Source: Yinghuangia sp035454725
GTDB lineage: Bacteria > Actinomycetota > Actinomycetes > Streptomycetales > Streptomycetaceae
Assembly (NCBI RefSeq): GCF_051388935.1
Contig: NZ_JBPKBI010000019.1
Location: forward strand, 1-64,000
DNA: 64,000 bases
Reading direction: 5' to 3'
Shown here: piece after piece, positions 54,056-62,933 of the stretch
How positions within the stretch are numbered: position 1 is the stretch's first letter
Layout of the letters: the number at the start of each line of letters is the position of its first letter
Made by a program: the position numbers and the translations under genes
The notes under the pieces: model-generated
Databases searched by the model: none
Told to the model about the DNA's origin: nothing
The model's input: the letters and a program-made list of their open reading frames with translations, nothing else

Positions 54056-55114
54056 TCACGTGAGCTTGCGGGACTTCGCGATGGCGGCGGCGAGTTCCTC
54101 GATGAGCGGGGCGACGCCGGCGTAGGTGAACCGCGGTTCGCTCACCCAGGGGACGACCTGACCCGCCTTGACGGCCGGGAGTTCGTTCCACGTCGGCTTG
54201 TTCGTGAGGTCCTTGGGCTGGAGGGCGACCGAGCGGTTGTCCATCATGATGAGGTCCGCGGCGTACTTGCCGGCGTTCTCCCAGCTCAGGATCTCGTAGT
54301 AGCCGTCGGCCTCCAGCTTGTCGGGGATGACGAACTGGATGCCGAGCTCCTTGAAGTAGCGCAGGTCGGCGGACGGGTCCGGGGCGGAGGCGTAGAACTG
54401 CTCGGCGGCGGCGGACGCCGCGAGCACCTTGAGGCCGCCGGCCGCCTTTGCGGCCTGGCGCAGCGTCTCCGACGCGGTCTCGAAGCGCTTCTTGGCGTCG
54501 ACGGCCTTGGCGCTGTTCAGGTCGGCGCCGAGCGACGCGGCGAGTTCGGCGTTGCGGCGCAGCGGTTCGGTGAGCGAGACCTTGGCGACGCGGATGCCGA
54601 CGCTCGGCGCGAGCGGCAGGATCTTGTCCTTGCTCTCGTCCGGGACGTACCACAGCGTCTCGTCCTCGTAGACCGGCGAGACGAGGAGTTCGGGCCTCAG
54701 TCCGACGTACTTCTCGACGGAGAACTGGCCCCACTCCTGGCCGAGTATCTCCACCTTGGACACGTCGACGTCGCCGGCCTGGACGTCGGGCTTGCCGTCG
54801 GCGCCCTTGGTGGGACCGAACACGCCGACGCAGTCGATGTCGTAGTCCTTCAGGGCGGCGGCGCTGCCGATGAAGGCGACGATGCGCTTCGGCGTCGACT
54901 TGGCGCTCACGTCCTGTCCGCGGTCGTCCCGGAAGCTCCACGCCCCGCCCGTGGAACCGCCGTTCGGAGCGCCGGTGTTTCCGGTACCGCCCGAATTACC
55001 GGTGTTCGTCCCATCCTTGTCGTCGCCGCAGGCCGCGGCGAGCGCACCGATGCCGAGGGCGGCGCCCGCGGCGAGGATTCTGCGCCGGGTCGGGGAAGCG
55101 GCAACGTTGGGCAT
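54056..55114 (-). CDS. Ferric-siderophore ABC transporter substrate-binding lipoprotein
   Basis: A 352-residue periplasmic-binding-type lipoprotein. The signal region SPTRRRILAAGAALGIGALA ends in the lipobox LAAAC (Cys near residue 29); three arginines before the hydrophobic core could allow Tat export. The mature protein shows class III binding-protein features, including PKRIVAFIGSAAALKDYDID and EKYVGLRPELLVSP. It delivers a ferric siderophore (hydroxamate or catecholate not decidable) to the two permeases encoded divergently. AAGGAG supports ATG 55114. The iron box at 55224-55237 lies 110 bp upstream. Confidence 0.93.
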   Translation of the reverse strand: MPNVAASPTRRRILAAGAALGIGALAAACGDDKDGTNTGNSGGTGNTGAPNGGSTGGAWSFRDDRGQDVSAKSTPKRIVAFIGSAAALKDYDIDCVGVFGPTKGADGKPDVQAGDVDVSKVEILGQEWGQFSVEKYVGLRPELLVSPVYEDETLWYVPDESKDKILPLAPSVGIRVAKVSLTEPLRRNAELAASLGADLNSAKAVDAKKRFETASETLRQAAKAAGGLKVLAASAAAEQFYASAPDPSADLRYFKELGIQFVIPDKLEADGYYEILSWENAGKYAADLIMMDNRSVALQPKDLTNKPTWNELPAVKAGQVVPWVSEPRFTYAGVAPLIEELAAAIAKSRKLT

Positions 55115-55223
55115 GGGCTTGCTCCTTGCACGTGCGGGGGTGCGCGTCGCGGCGCGCGTGTCCATGCGCGCGCCGTCGCTCGGTCGGGGCGGAAGGCGGG
55201 TGCCTGCCTGCGGGTTCGGAAGC

Positions 55224-55237
55224 TTAGGTTAACCTAA
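55224..55237. promoter_or_regulatory. Iron box (IdeR/DmdR-type operator) in a divergent promoter
   Basis: TTAGGTTAACCTAA, a perfect 14-bp palindrome, continued by CCT. It lies between the binding-protein and permease genes and can repress both directions when iron is plentiful. Confidence 0.85.
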
Positions 55238-55304
55238 CCTGACTTTGTGTCCAGAGGGTCGGGAGCAGCGTCACACCCGGCCGGTGTGCGAACGGAGCAC
55301 GTGA

Positions 55305-56405
55305 GTGAGACCCGCGCCGTCGAGCAGCCCGCCGCGTTCGCGGCCGGCCGAGTCGGACGCAGCCGCGTCGGACGCATCCGAATCGGCTGCGGATACCAAG
55401 CAGTTGGCTAAGCCGGTGCGCCGTATTCCGACCGCCGCCGGCATCACGGTGTCGCTGGTGCTCCTGTGCGCCGCCGCGGTGCTGAGCCTCGCGCTCGGCT
55501 CCCGGCACCTGAGCCCGGGGCAGGTGTGGGACGGCCTCGTCGACCCCGAATCCGCCGGGTACGCCGTCGTCCACGACATGCGCCTGCCGCGTACCTTGCT
55601 CGGCCTCATCGTCGGCGCGGCGCTCGGCATCGCGGGCGCGGTCATGCAGGCCGTCACCCGCAACCCGCTCGCCGACCCCGGACTGCTCGGCATCAACGCC
55701 GGTGCCTCCGCGGCCGTCGTCTCCGCCATCGCACTGCTGGGCGTGAGCACCTTCAACGGCTTCGTCTGGTTCGCGTTCGCGGGAGCCGCCGCCGTCTCCG
55801 TGCTCGTGTACGCCGTCGGCGGCGGACGCAGCGCCACACCCGCCCGCCTCGCCCTCGCCGGAACCGCCCTCAACGCCGCCCTGATCTCCTACGTCCAGGC
55901 CGTCATGCTCCTCGACAGTTCGGCCCTCGACGACCTGCGGTTCTGGACCGTCGGATCGCTCGCCAACGCGGACATGCGCATCGCCGGCCAGGTCGGCCCG
56001 TTCATCGCCGCCGGAACCGTGCTGGCCCTGGCCATCGCACGCCCGCTCAACGCCCTCGCGCTCGGCGACGACGCCGCACGCGGACTCGGCGGGCATCCCG
56101 CCCGCACCCGGGCCGCCGCGATGGTCGCGGTCACGCTGCTGTGCGGCGCCGCCACCGCCGCGTGCGGGCCACTGGTGTTCGTCGGGCTGCTCATGCCGCA
56201 CGCCGTCCGTGCCTTCACCGGACCGGACTTGCGGCTGCTGATCCCGTACTGCGCCGTACTCACGCCGGCGTTCCTGCTCGGCACCGACATCATCGGCCGC
56301 CTCATCGCGCGGCCCGCCGAGGTCCAGGTCGGCGCCGTCACCTCCGTCATCGGCGGCATCTGCTTCCTCGTGCTTCTCCGACGCGCGAAGGTGGTGCGCG
56401 CATGA
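55305..56405 (+). CDS. FecCD-type iron-siderophore permease, subunit 1
   Basis: A 366-residue permease with about ten transmembrane helices. MRLPRTLLGLIVGAALGIAG and the following AVMQAVTRNPLADPGLLGIN are the FecCD family signature. It forms a heterodimer with the next gene product. GTG 55305 is chosen with GGAG nine bases upstream; the first 35 residues are Ser/Pro-rich and not conserved. The next gene overlaps by four bases (ATGA). Confidence 0.92.
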   Translation: MRPAPSSSPPRSRPAESDAAASDASESAADTKQLAKPVRRIPTAAGITVSLVLLCAAAVLSLALGSRHLSPGQVWDGLVDPESAGYAVVHDMRLPRTLLGLIVGAALGIAGAVMQAVTRNPLADPGLLGINAGASAAVVSAIALLGVSTFNGFVWFAFAGAAAVSVLVYAVGGGRSATPARLALAGTALNAALISYVQAVMLLDSSALDDLRFWTVGSLANADMRIAGQVGPFIAAGTVLALAIARPLNALALGDDAARGLGGHPARTRAAAMVAVTLLCGAATAACGPLVFVGLLMPHAVRAFTGPDLRLLIPYCAVLTPAFLLGTDIIGRLIARPAEVQVGAVTSVIGGICFLVLLRRAKVVRA

Positions 56406-57493
56406 ACCCCGTCCGAGCGTCCTTCCGGGCCTCCGTCCGCATCGGCGGGACGCACGCCTCCCGCGATCGCTCGCTGCGCGTCGGCGCGTGGTCAGTGCGC
56501 TTCCGCCCGCGCGCGATGGTCGCCGGGACCGCGTGCCTGGTCGCCGCGTTGGCCCTGGCCGTCGCGTGCATCGGAAGCGGCGACTACGCGATGGGATTCG
56601 GCCGCGTCGTCGACGCACTCCTCGGCCACGGCAGCGCCGCCGACGAGTTCGTCGTACGCGAACTACGCCTGCCGCGCGCCGGGGTCGCGCTCCTCGTCGG
56701 CGCCGCACTCGGCCTGGCCGGAGCCGTGTTCCAGGCCGTCGTCCGCAACCCGCTCGGCAGCCCCGACCTCCTCGGCTTCACCGCCGGCTCCGCGACGGGA
56801 GCGCTCTTCGCGATCGTCGTGCTGGGCGGGAGCGCGGGCATGGTCGCGTTCGGCGCCGCCGCGGGCGGCATCACCGCAGGCATAGTCGTCTACCTGCTGG
56901 CCTGGACGCAGGGGGTGCATGGATTCCGGCTCATCCTCACCGGCATCGGCCTGACCGCGATCCTCACCGGCGTCAACGGCTACCTGCTCACCCGCGCCAA
57001 ACTCGCCGAGGCGTCACGCGTCATGCTGTGGCAGACCGGCAGCCTGGACGGCCGCGACTGGGACGACGCCATGCCTCTCGCGATCGCGATGCTCGTGCTG
57101 GTCCCCGCGCTGATCATCGGCTGCGGACCCGCGCTGCGCATGCTGGAGATGGGCGACGACGCAGCCGCGGCCCTCGGCGTCCGGGTCGAACGCGTACGCC
57201 TCGTGCTGCTCTCCGGCGCGATCCTGCTCGTCTCGCTCGCCGCCGCGGCCGCCGGACCGGTCGCCTTCGTCGCCCTGACCGCCCCGCAATTGGCCCGCCG
57301 CCTCACCGCGGCACCGGGCCCCAACCTGCTGCCCTCGCTGTGCATGGGCGCCGTCCTTCTGGTCGGTTCCGACTGGATCGCCCAGCGCGCGTTCGCCGAC
57401 GACCCGCTGCCTGTCGGCGTCGTCACCGGCCTGCTGGGCGGCGGATACCTCGTGCTGATGCTCGCGGCCCAGCGCCGCGCGGGAAGGATCTGA
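56402..57493 (+). CDS. FecCD-type iron-siderophore permease, subunit 2
   Basis: A 363-residue permease with about nine to ten transmembrane helices. LRLPRAGVALLVGAALGLAG and AVFQAVVRNPLGSPDLLGF carry the family signature seen in subunit 1. ATG 56402 lies within the stop of subunit 1, giving translational coupling and equal dosage. The ATPase gene starts 6 bp after its stop. The basic N-terminus (about 40 residues) is not conserved. Confidence 0.92.
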   Translation: MNPVRASFRASVRIGGTHASRDRSLRVGAWSVRFRPRAMVAGTACLVAALALAVACIGSGDYAMGFGRVVDALLGHGSAADEFVVRELRLPRAGVALLVGAALGLAGAVFQAVVRNPLGSPDLLGFTAGSATGALFAIVVLGGSAGMVAFGAAAGGITAGIVVYLLAWTQGVHGFRLILTGIGLTAILTGVNGYLLTRAKLAEASRVMLWQTGSLDGRDWDDAMPLAIAMLVLVPALIIGCGPALRMLEMGDDAAAALGVRVERVRLVLLSGAILLVSLAAAAAGPVAFVALTAPQLARRLTAAPGPNLLPSLCMGAVLLVGSDWIAQRAFADDPLPVGVVTGLLGGGYLVLMLAAQRRAGRI

Positions 57494-57499
57494 CGGACC

Positions 57500-58378
57500 G
57501 TGACCACCACCACCCCCAAACCCGCTTCCGGGCTCGCGGACCCGAACGACGCGGCCGACGGCGGCGCGTCGCGACTGCACGGCGACAACCTGACGCTCGG
57601 CTACGACAAACGCACCATCGCACGAGACCTCACCGTCGCGATCCCCGACCGGTCGTTCACCGTCATCGTCGGCCCCAACGCGTGTGGCAAGTCGACCTTG
57701 CTGCGCGCCCTGGCCCGCATGATCAGACCCACCGCAGGACACGTGCTGCTCGACGGCCGCGACATCGCGTCCATGCCGGCCAAACAGGTCGCCCGCACCC
57801 TCGGGCTGCTGCCGCAGACCTCGATCGCGCCCGACGGCATCACCGTCGCCGACCTGGTCGCCCGAGGCCGCTATCCGCACCAGAAACTGCTGCGCCAGTG
57901 GTCGCCGGACGACGAACGCGTGGTCACCGCGTCGATGCGGGCCACCGGCGTCCTCGAACTCGCGGACCGCGCGGTCGACGAACTGTCCGGCGGCCAGCGG
58001 CAGCGCGTGTGGATCGCCATGGCACTCGCGCAGGAGACACCGCTGCTGCTGCTCGACGAACCCACGACGTTCCTCGACATCGCGTACCAGATCGAAGTCC
58101 TGGACCTGTGCGCGCGGCTGCACCGCGAGGAGAAGCGCACCCTCGTGGCGGTCCTGCACGACCTCAACCAGGCCACCCGCTACGCCACCCACCTCATCGC
58201 CATGCGCGACGGCCGCATCGTGGCCGAGGGCGCGCCCGGCGAGGTCGTCACGGCGGAACTCGTCGAGGCGGTCTTCCGCGTGCCGTGCCGCGTCATCGAC
58301 GACCCGGAGACGGGAACACCGCTGGTGATCCCGGCCGCGCCGGGGACACGGACGGGCGCGGCCCGGTGTGACGAGTAG
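57500..58378 (+). CDS. Iron-siderophore ABC transporter ATP-binding protein
   Basis: A 292-residue FepC/FhuC-type ATPase. Walker A is GPNACGKST (residues 58-66), the signature motif LSGGQRQRVWIAMAL begins near 160, and Walker B is PLLLLDEPTTFLDIAYQ. H-loop His lies in VAVLHDLNQATRY. It energises uptake through the two preceding permeases. GTG 57500 follows GGAAGGATC. The Cys in the Walker A loop (usual residue Gly/Ser) is harmless variation in this family. Confidence 0.94.
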   Translation: MTTTTPKPASGLADPNDAADGGASRLHGDNLTLGYDKRTIARDLTVAIPDRSFTVIVGPNACGKSTLLRALARMIRPTAGHVLLDGRDIASMPAKQVARTLGLLPQTSIAPDGITVADLVARGRYPHQKLLRQWSPDDERVVTASMRATGVLELADRAVDELSGGQRQRVWIAMALAQETPLLLLDEPTTFLDIAYQIEVLDLCARLHREEKRTLVAVLHDLNQATRYATHLIAMRDGRIVAEGAPGEVVTAELVEAVFRVPCRVIDDPETGTPLVIPAAPGTRTGAARCDE

Positions 58379-58510
58379 TCCCCGGGCCGGCCCGAGGCCG
58401 TGATCCGCGGGGCGGGCCGCGTGGCGGCCGGTCGGTCGGGAACAGGCGGGCGCGCGACCTGCGTGAGGCCGCACCCGCACGGCGCCGGCCGGCCGGGGCA
58501 GGGTCCACCG

Positions 58511-59308
58511 TCAGTGCGTGCGCGGGACCGCGATCGCCGTCGCGGCGATGCCGGACGCGATCGTCCAGCGCCCCGCGAACACATCGACCGGGCGGTCCTC
58601 GGCCAGGATCCTCGCCCGGAACGCGCCGGCCGCCGCGTCGAACTCGACCTCGGCCTCCTCGAAGCCCAGCCACCGGTGCGTCAGCGGGAACCACGCCTTG
58701 TAGACGGACTCCTTGGCGCTGAACAGCAACCGCTCCCAGGGCACCTCCGGGCGAAGCCGGGCCAACGCGGCCAGATGCGCGCGTTCGTCGGCGGACGAGA
58801 TCGAGTCCAGGACTCCCTCGGGCAGCTCCTCGGCGGGCTCCGCGTCGATGCCGATCGTCCACATCCGCGACGCCGGGGCGACCGCCGCCGCACGGTAGCC
58901 GACGCAGTGGGTCATGCTGCCCACGACCTGCGCCGGCCAACTCGGGGCACCGCGTTCACCCGGGACCAGCGGGGCCGGCGCAACCCCCAGCCGACCGAGG
59001 GCCAGGCGCGCACACCGGCGCACGGTGGTGAACTCGCGGCGCCGCTTGTCCACCGCCCGCACGAGGCAGGCCTCCTCCTCGGGGAACAGCACGGTCCCCG
59101 GCGGGTCGTCGAAGCACTCCTCGGCCGCCACCGCCGTCGGAAGGATCAGCGGCAGCAACGCGGTGCGTGCGGCAGGTGCGTCCCGTGCGGCGTGGTGTAC
59201 GGGGGCGGGCGACGCGCCCTGCTCCCCGGCGGCATGCGCGCCGCCGACCGTCCGCGGTGACTCGCGCAGGGCCTCCGCCCCACCGCCGTCGAGTCCGTCA
59301 CCGATCAT
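58511..59308 (-). CDS. 4'-phosphopantetheinyl transferase (EntD/Npt-like)
   Basis: A 265-residue Sfp-superfamily enzyme of the EntD-like class. Mg2+/CoA-binding motifs are WTIGIDAEPAEELP (near residue 150) and LLFSAKESVYKAWFPLT (near 198). The upstream half has GVAPAPLVPGERGAPSWP and VGSMTHCVGYRAAAV. It activates carrier proteins of NRPS, PKS or fatty-acid synthases by attaching phosphopantetheine. GGAGGAGGGG precedes ATG 59308, which overlaps the stop of the metallophosphoesterase by four bases. No NRPS or PKS carrier protein is encoded here, so it probably serves clusters elsewhere, perhaps the siderophore imported by the neighbouring transporter. Confidence 0.92.
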   Translation of the reverse strand: MIGDGLDGGGAEALRESPRTVGGAHAAGEQGASPAPVHHAARDAPAARTALLPLILPTAVAAEECFDDPPGTVLFPEEEACLVRAVDKRRREFTTVRRCARLALGRLGVAPAPLVPGERGAPSWPAQVVGSMTHCVGYRAAAVAPASRMWTIGIDAEPAEELPEGVLDSISSADERAHLAALARLRPEVPWERLLFSAKESVYKAWFPLTHRWLGFEEAEVEFDAAAGAFRARILAEDRPVDVFAGRWTIASGIAATAIAVPRTH

Positions 59309-60174
59309 GCGTCCCCCTCCTCCGCCGGCACGATCCGGCGCGGGATCGGCCTGCGCAGGCCGTTGCGTCGTTCGCGAGGGTAGCCGAGCGACACTTCCTC
59401 GAAGCGGACGCCGTCGTACCACGTCGTGCGCGGGATGTGCAGGTGCCCGTAGACCACGGCCGTGGTCGGGAACCTCATGTGCCAGTCGGCCGTCCGCACG
59501 GTGCCGCACCACTGCGCGAACTCCGGGTACCACAGCACGTCCGTGGGCGCGCGCACGGTCGGGAAATGGTTCACCAGCACGAACGGCGCGGCCGGGTCGG
59601 CGGCTTCGGCAAGCCGCGCCTCGGTGTAGGCGACGCGCTCCTCGCACCACGCCTGACGGCTCGGATGAGGCGCCGGGTCGAGCGTGAACTCGTCCGTGCA
59701 CACGACGCCCGACTTGTAGGCGACTTCCAGGGCCTCCTCGCGCGTGGTCGTGCCGGGGGGCAGGAAGGTGTAGTCGTACAGCACGAACAACGGTGCCACG
59801 GTCACCGGACCGCCCGGGCCGGACCAGACCTCGTACGGGTCCTCCGGGGTCGCCACGCCCAGGTCACGGCACAGTTCGACCAGGTGCCGGTACCGCGCCT
59901 CGCCCCGCAGGCCGGGCCCGTCCTCCTTCGCCGCCCACAGCTCGTGGTTGCCCGGCGTCCACAGGACGCGTGCGAAGCGGTCCGCGAACAGGCCGAGGGT
60001 CTTGGCGATGTCGTCCGGGCGCTCGGCAACGTCGCCCGCGACGATCAGCCAGTCCGCGTCCGTTCTCGGCCGGACACCCTCCACGATCGCGAAGTTCGCC
60101 GGGATCGCGGTGTGCACGTCGCTGACGGCATACAGCGCCGGCTCGTCGGTCGTGGGCAGGGGAACGCTGGTCAT
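59305..60174 (-). CDS. Calcineurin-like metallophosphoesterase
   Basis: A 289-residue metallophosphoesterase. Metal-binding motifs occur in order: YAVSDVHTAI (D-x-H), DWLIVAGDVAE (GD), WTPGNHELW (GNHE), VLVNHFPTV (H) and VYGHLHIPR (GHxH). Substrate unknown; similar proteins sit beside phosphopantetheinyl transferase genes in other Streptomyces, and hydrolysis of phosphopantetheine-derived intermediates is possible but unproven. ATG 60174 starts conserved sequence; the ribosome site is weak. Translation is coupled to the transferase gene through a four-base overlap. Confidence 0.92.
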   Translation of the reverse strand: MTSVPLPTTDEPALYAVSDVHTAIPANFAIVEGVRPRTDADWLIVAGDVAERPDDIAKTLGLFADRFARVLWTPGNHELWAAKEDGPGLRGEARYRHLVELCRDLGVATPEDPYEVWSGPGGPVTVAPLFVLYDYTFLPPGTTTREEALEVAYKSGVVCTDEFTLDPAPHPSRQAWCEERVAYTEARLAEAADPAAPFVLVNHFPTVRAPTDVLWYPEFAQWCGTVRTADWHMRFPTTAVVYGHLHIPRTTWYDGVRFEEVSLGYPRERRNGLRRPIPRRIVPAEEGDA

Positions 60175-60245
60175 CCCGCGACTTTATGCGCCCGAGGGTG
60201 CCGCCGGGGGGCGGGTGGCGGGTGGTCCGTGGCACCGCCGCAGTT

Positions 60246-60701
60246 TCACCCGAATGTCCGCACCGGGGCGCCCCGTGACGCGGCACGGACCCGCTTGGCG
60301 CCCAACAGTCGTGCGTAGTGCGGCCGTTTCGCGAATTCGGCGTACGACCAGATCGCCGGGACTCCGATCTCACGGCACAGGTGCAGTATCCGGTCTGTGC
60401 CGACGTGCAACCCGACGTGGGCGGCGTACCCTTCCTCCCGGTCGGGCCTTGCGCCGCCGTCGAACAGCACCAGGTCGAACTGTGCAGGCTGCGGAACGAG
60501 TTCGGTCGACAGGCGGTCCGCCCAAAGCTCGGACGAGCGCAACGGCGGTACCGGCAAACCGACATGGGCCAGGATCGCGTAGGCGTACACCTGGCAGTTC
60601 GCGCCGCCGGACAGGTCTCCCGGTGGGGTTGCCCCGGGGTGTCGTGCGGACACGTATGGCACGGAACGGAATTGCGGTGGCAGCGATTCGAGGGTGAGCA
60701 C
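60246..60701 (-). CDS. Small NlpC/P60-like Cys-His hydrolase, hypothetical
   Basis: About 151 residues from GTG 60701. The sequence SGGANCQVYAYAIL places a candidate nucleophile Cys at 36, and EGYAAHVGLHVGTDRILHL supplies His, an arrangement similar to NlpC/P60 or related cysteine hydrolases. There is no signal peptide, so a cytoplasmic substrate is likely. Conserved in Streptomyces as a protein of unknown function. The start is uncertain, since no ribosome site is evident and longer frames upstream are not conserved-looking. Confidence 0.6.
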   Translation of the reverse strand: MLTLESLPPQFRSVPYVSARHPGATPPGDLSGGANCQVYAYAILAHVGLPVPPLRSSELWADRLSTELVPQPAQFDLVLFDGGARPDREEGYAAHVGLHVGTDRILHLCREIGVPAIWSYAEFAKRPHYARLLGAKRVRAASRGAPVRTFG

Positions 60702-60940
60702 GGCGACCAGTCTCGCAAGGTGACGTGACTCCGCGACGACTCCGACATCGAGGCGTCCGCGAAGGAGAGCGCGCGGGCGCGGTGCCGCCGGGATCGCCGG
60801 GGCACCGCGCCCGCGACGGGCAGGCGGGTCGGCGGCGGCGCTCACACGCAACGCCGCAAAGGCCGCAGGCGGGCACGTCTGCGCGAACGCGCCGATTGCT
60901 TGCGGTGTTGCCGACCGGGTGCGCGGCCGTCCGTACTCAC

Positions 60941-62383
60941 TCAAGCGCCGCCGTCGCCCCGCTGCCCCGCCCGTGCGCCGCCCCTCAACTCCTCCGCGCG
61001 CCGCCGTGCCGCCGCGGCCTCCGCCGCGCGGCCCAACCGCTCGGCGAGCCGGGCCTGCGTCAGCCAGTTGTAGGGGCTGCTCGGCCGCACCCCAAGGCGT
61101 TCGCTCAGCAGCGTCCGGGCGAGGTCGTCGCGCCCGCCGCGCAGCGCCGCCTCGATCAGTGTCTTCTGCACCGCGTCGCGTTGCGCGTGACTGCCGCCGT
61201 AGGTGTTCAGCCGGTTTCGCAACGGCAGCAACAGGTCCACGGTCTGGTCGTAGTGGCCTTGCGTGAACGCGATCAGCGCGCGGCATACCGGGACGCCGAT
61301 CTCGTGCGTCATCGCGTGGTTCGCCACTCCCGGGTGGGGGGTGTTCAGCCACGCCTTCCGGTCGCGGACCAGTGCCTCCGCGTCGGCGAGGCGTCCCGCG
61401 CCCAGGTACGCCATCAGCGCGTGCACGTCGTTGAACGCGTAGAACGGCCCGTCGTGGCGGGCCGCCCAGGCGTCCGCGAGCCGGCTCCAGCGCGCGCTCT
61501 GGTCGTCGCCGGCCAGCAGCAGACGCCACAACAGCGCCGAGGCGTCCAGGAGTTCCAGCGCGTAGCCCTGGGACTCGGGCGTGTGCAACGCCGCGTCGTA
61601 GATCTCCAGCGCGCGGTCGGTGTCGCCGGCCTCGATCGCGTACAGCGCGTAGTGCCACCAATTGTGCACGGTAAGGAAGTTGCCGCTCGACCATGCGCTC
61701 GTCCGCGCGTCCAGGTAGGCGATGCCCTCCGCGAACCGGCCCTGCATCTCGAACGTGTGCACCACCGCGTGGATGCCCCACACATCATGCGGATTCGCCT
61801 CGACCGCCGCCCGGCCCACCGCCTCGGAGCGGTCGTAGAGCCCTGATTCCTCCAGGCCGAACGCGTACATGCCGGTCAACGGCCCGTGATGCGGATCCTC
61901 GGGGTCCCACGCGGACAGCGCGCCGCCCACGCGGTCGCGCAGCCGCACCGCGTCGCCGGTGAAGAAGTCGACCTGGTGGCCGACCGCGAGCGCCATCACG
62001 TCGCGCGGATACGCCACCGCCAACTCGCCCAACACGCGCCCGGCTTCGTGGATGTCACCGGCGAGCCACGCGGACGCCGCGTCGATGTGCGCGCGTTCGC
62101 GCGGCGTGGCGCCCGACCGGTCGAACTGGGCCCGGAACCGCTCGAACCGCTCGCGTGCCGCAGCCGCTTCCTTCTCCTCGGTGCCCAGCAGCCCGAGGTA
62201 CGCCGCGAACGCCTGCGCGAGCGGCGACCGGGGTGCCGCCGCCACCGCGGACGCCGACGCCTCGACCATCTCGGGGCGGAAGAACAGCAGCGCTTCCAGG
62301 GCGCGTTCGAGATGACCGGCGGCCTCCTCGCCCGTGTCGGTCATCGCGTACCCGTGCCGGTCCCTGTGCCGGTCGGAGGTCAT
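60941..62383 (-). CDS. TTC38-like tetratricopeptide repeat protein
   Basis: A 480-residue alpha-helical repeat protein. TPR-like helix pairs run through most of its length (e.g. ALAVGHQVDFFTGDAVRL, GIHAVVHTFEMQGRFAEG, NWWHYALYAIEAGDTDRALE). The HVHTFEM/HNWWHYAL block is characteristic of the TTC38 family, which spans bacteria and animals and has no settled function. No signal peptide. GGGAGTGGGG precedes ATG 62383. It is divergent from the MMPL gene. Confidence 0.88.
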   Translation of the reverse strand: MTSDRHRDRHGYAMTDTGEEAAGHLERALEALLFFRPEMVEASASAVAAAPRSPLAQAFAAYLGLLGTEEKEAAAARERFERFRAQFDRSGATPRERAHIDAASAWLAGDIHEAGRVLGELAVAYPRDVMALAVGHQVDFFTGDAVRLRDRVGGALSAWDPEDPHHGPLTGMYAFGLEESGLYDRSEAVGRAAVEANPHDVWGIHAVVHTFEMQGRFAEGIAYLDARTSAWSSGNFLTVHNWWHYALYAIEAGDTDRALEIYDAALHTPESQGYALELLDASALLWRLLLAGDDQSARWSRLADAWAARHDGPFYAFNDVHALMAYLGAGRLADAEALVRDRKAWLNTPHPGVANHAMTHEIGVPVCRALIAFTQGHYDQTVDLLLPLRNRLNTYGGSHAQRDAVQKTLIEAALRGGRDDLARTLLSERLGVRPSSPYNWLTQARLAERLGRAAEAAAARRRAEELRGGARAGQRGDGGA

Positions 62384-62933
62384 CCCCACTCCCATCCCGG
62401 GCGACCCCGTGCCACCCGTTTTCCCACCCAACGATTCAACCGCCCGATCGGCGCGGTGACGCGGTGACGGGCGCGCGTGGCGTTGCCGCCGAGCCGAACG
62501 GGCACGTACCCGCTCGCACCGCACCGGTCGAGGGGCCGCACGGGGCGCACGAGCCCACGCGCGGAGACAACTTCGTCCTGGTGCGTATGCCGGACGCACC
62601 ACTGCGGCCGACGCCAGGCGGCGACGAGCCGGGCGCGGCAGGGCTCCGGTCGTCGTCCGCCTCGATCGCATCGGTGCCGGGGTGGGGGAAGGCGGCGGTC
62701 GAACGTGGGGCTAGGCCCACCCCGGCTCGGCGGCTGGCGGCAATGTCCGTGGACCGCCGCGCCAACAGACTCGACTTCGTGAAGGACACGTCGAGAGCCA
62801 CGCACAGCTCGAACGCACCGAGCACGCCGGACAGTTCCGCGACACCGCATGCCGCGCCGCCGCCTTCGAACCTCGCGGCGGAGCGGCACACGCCGCACCG
62901 ACACCAACCGCGACACAAGGGGGCCGCACAGTC
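62384..62933. other. Divergent intergenic region, 550 bp
   Basis: Between the TPR and MMPL genes. No gene is supported by codon bias or similarity; no operator or repeat recognised. Confidence 0.45.

Noticed and set aside
60246..61781. A 511-codon minus-strand frame spanning the small hydrolase and part of the TPR gene
   Set aside because: Only the last 151 codons look like a protein; the rest lies in the wrong frame of the TPR gene.
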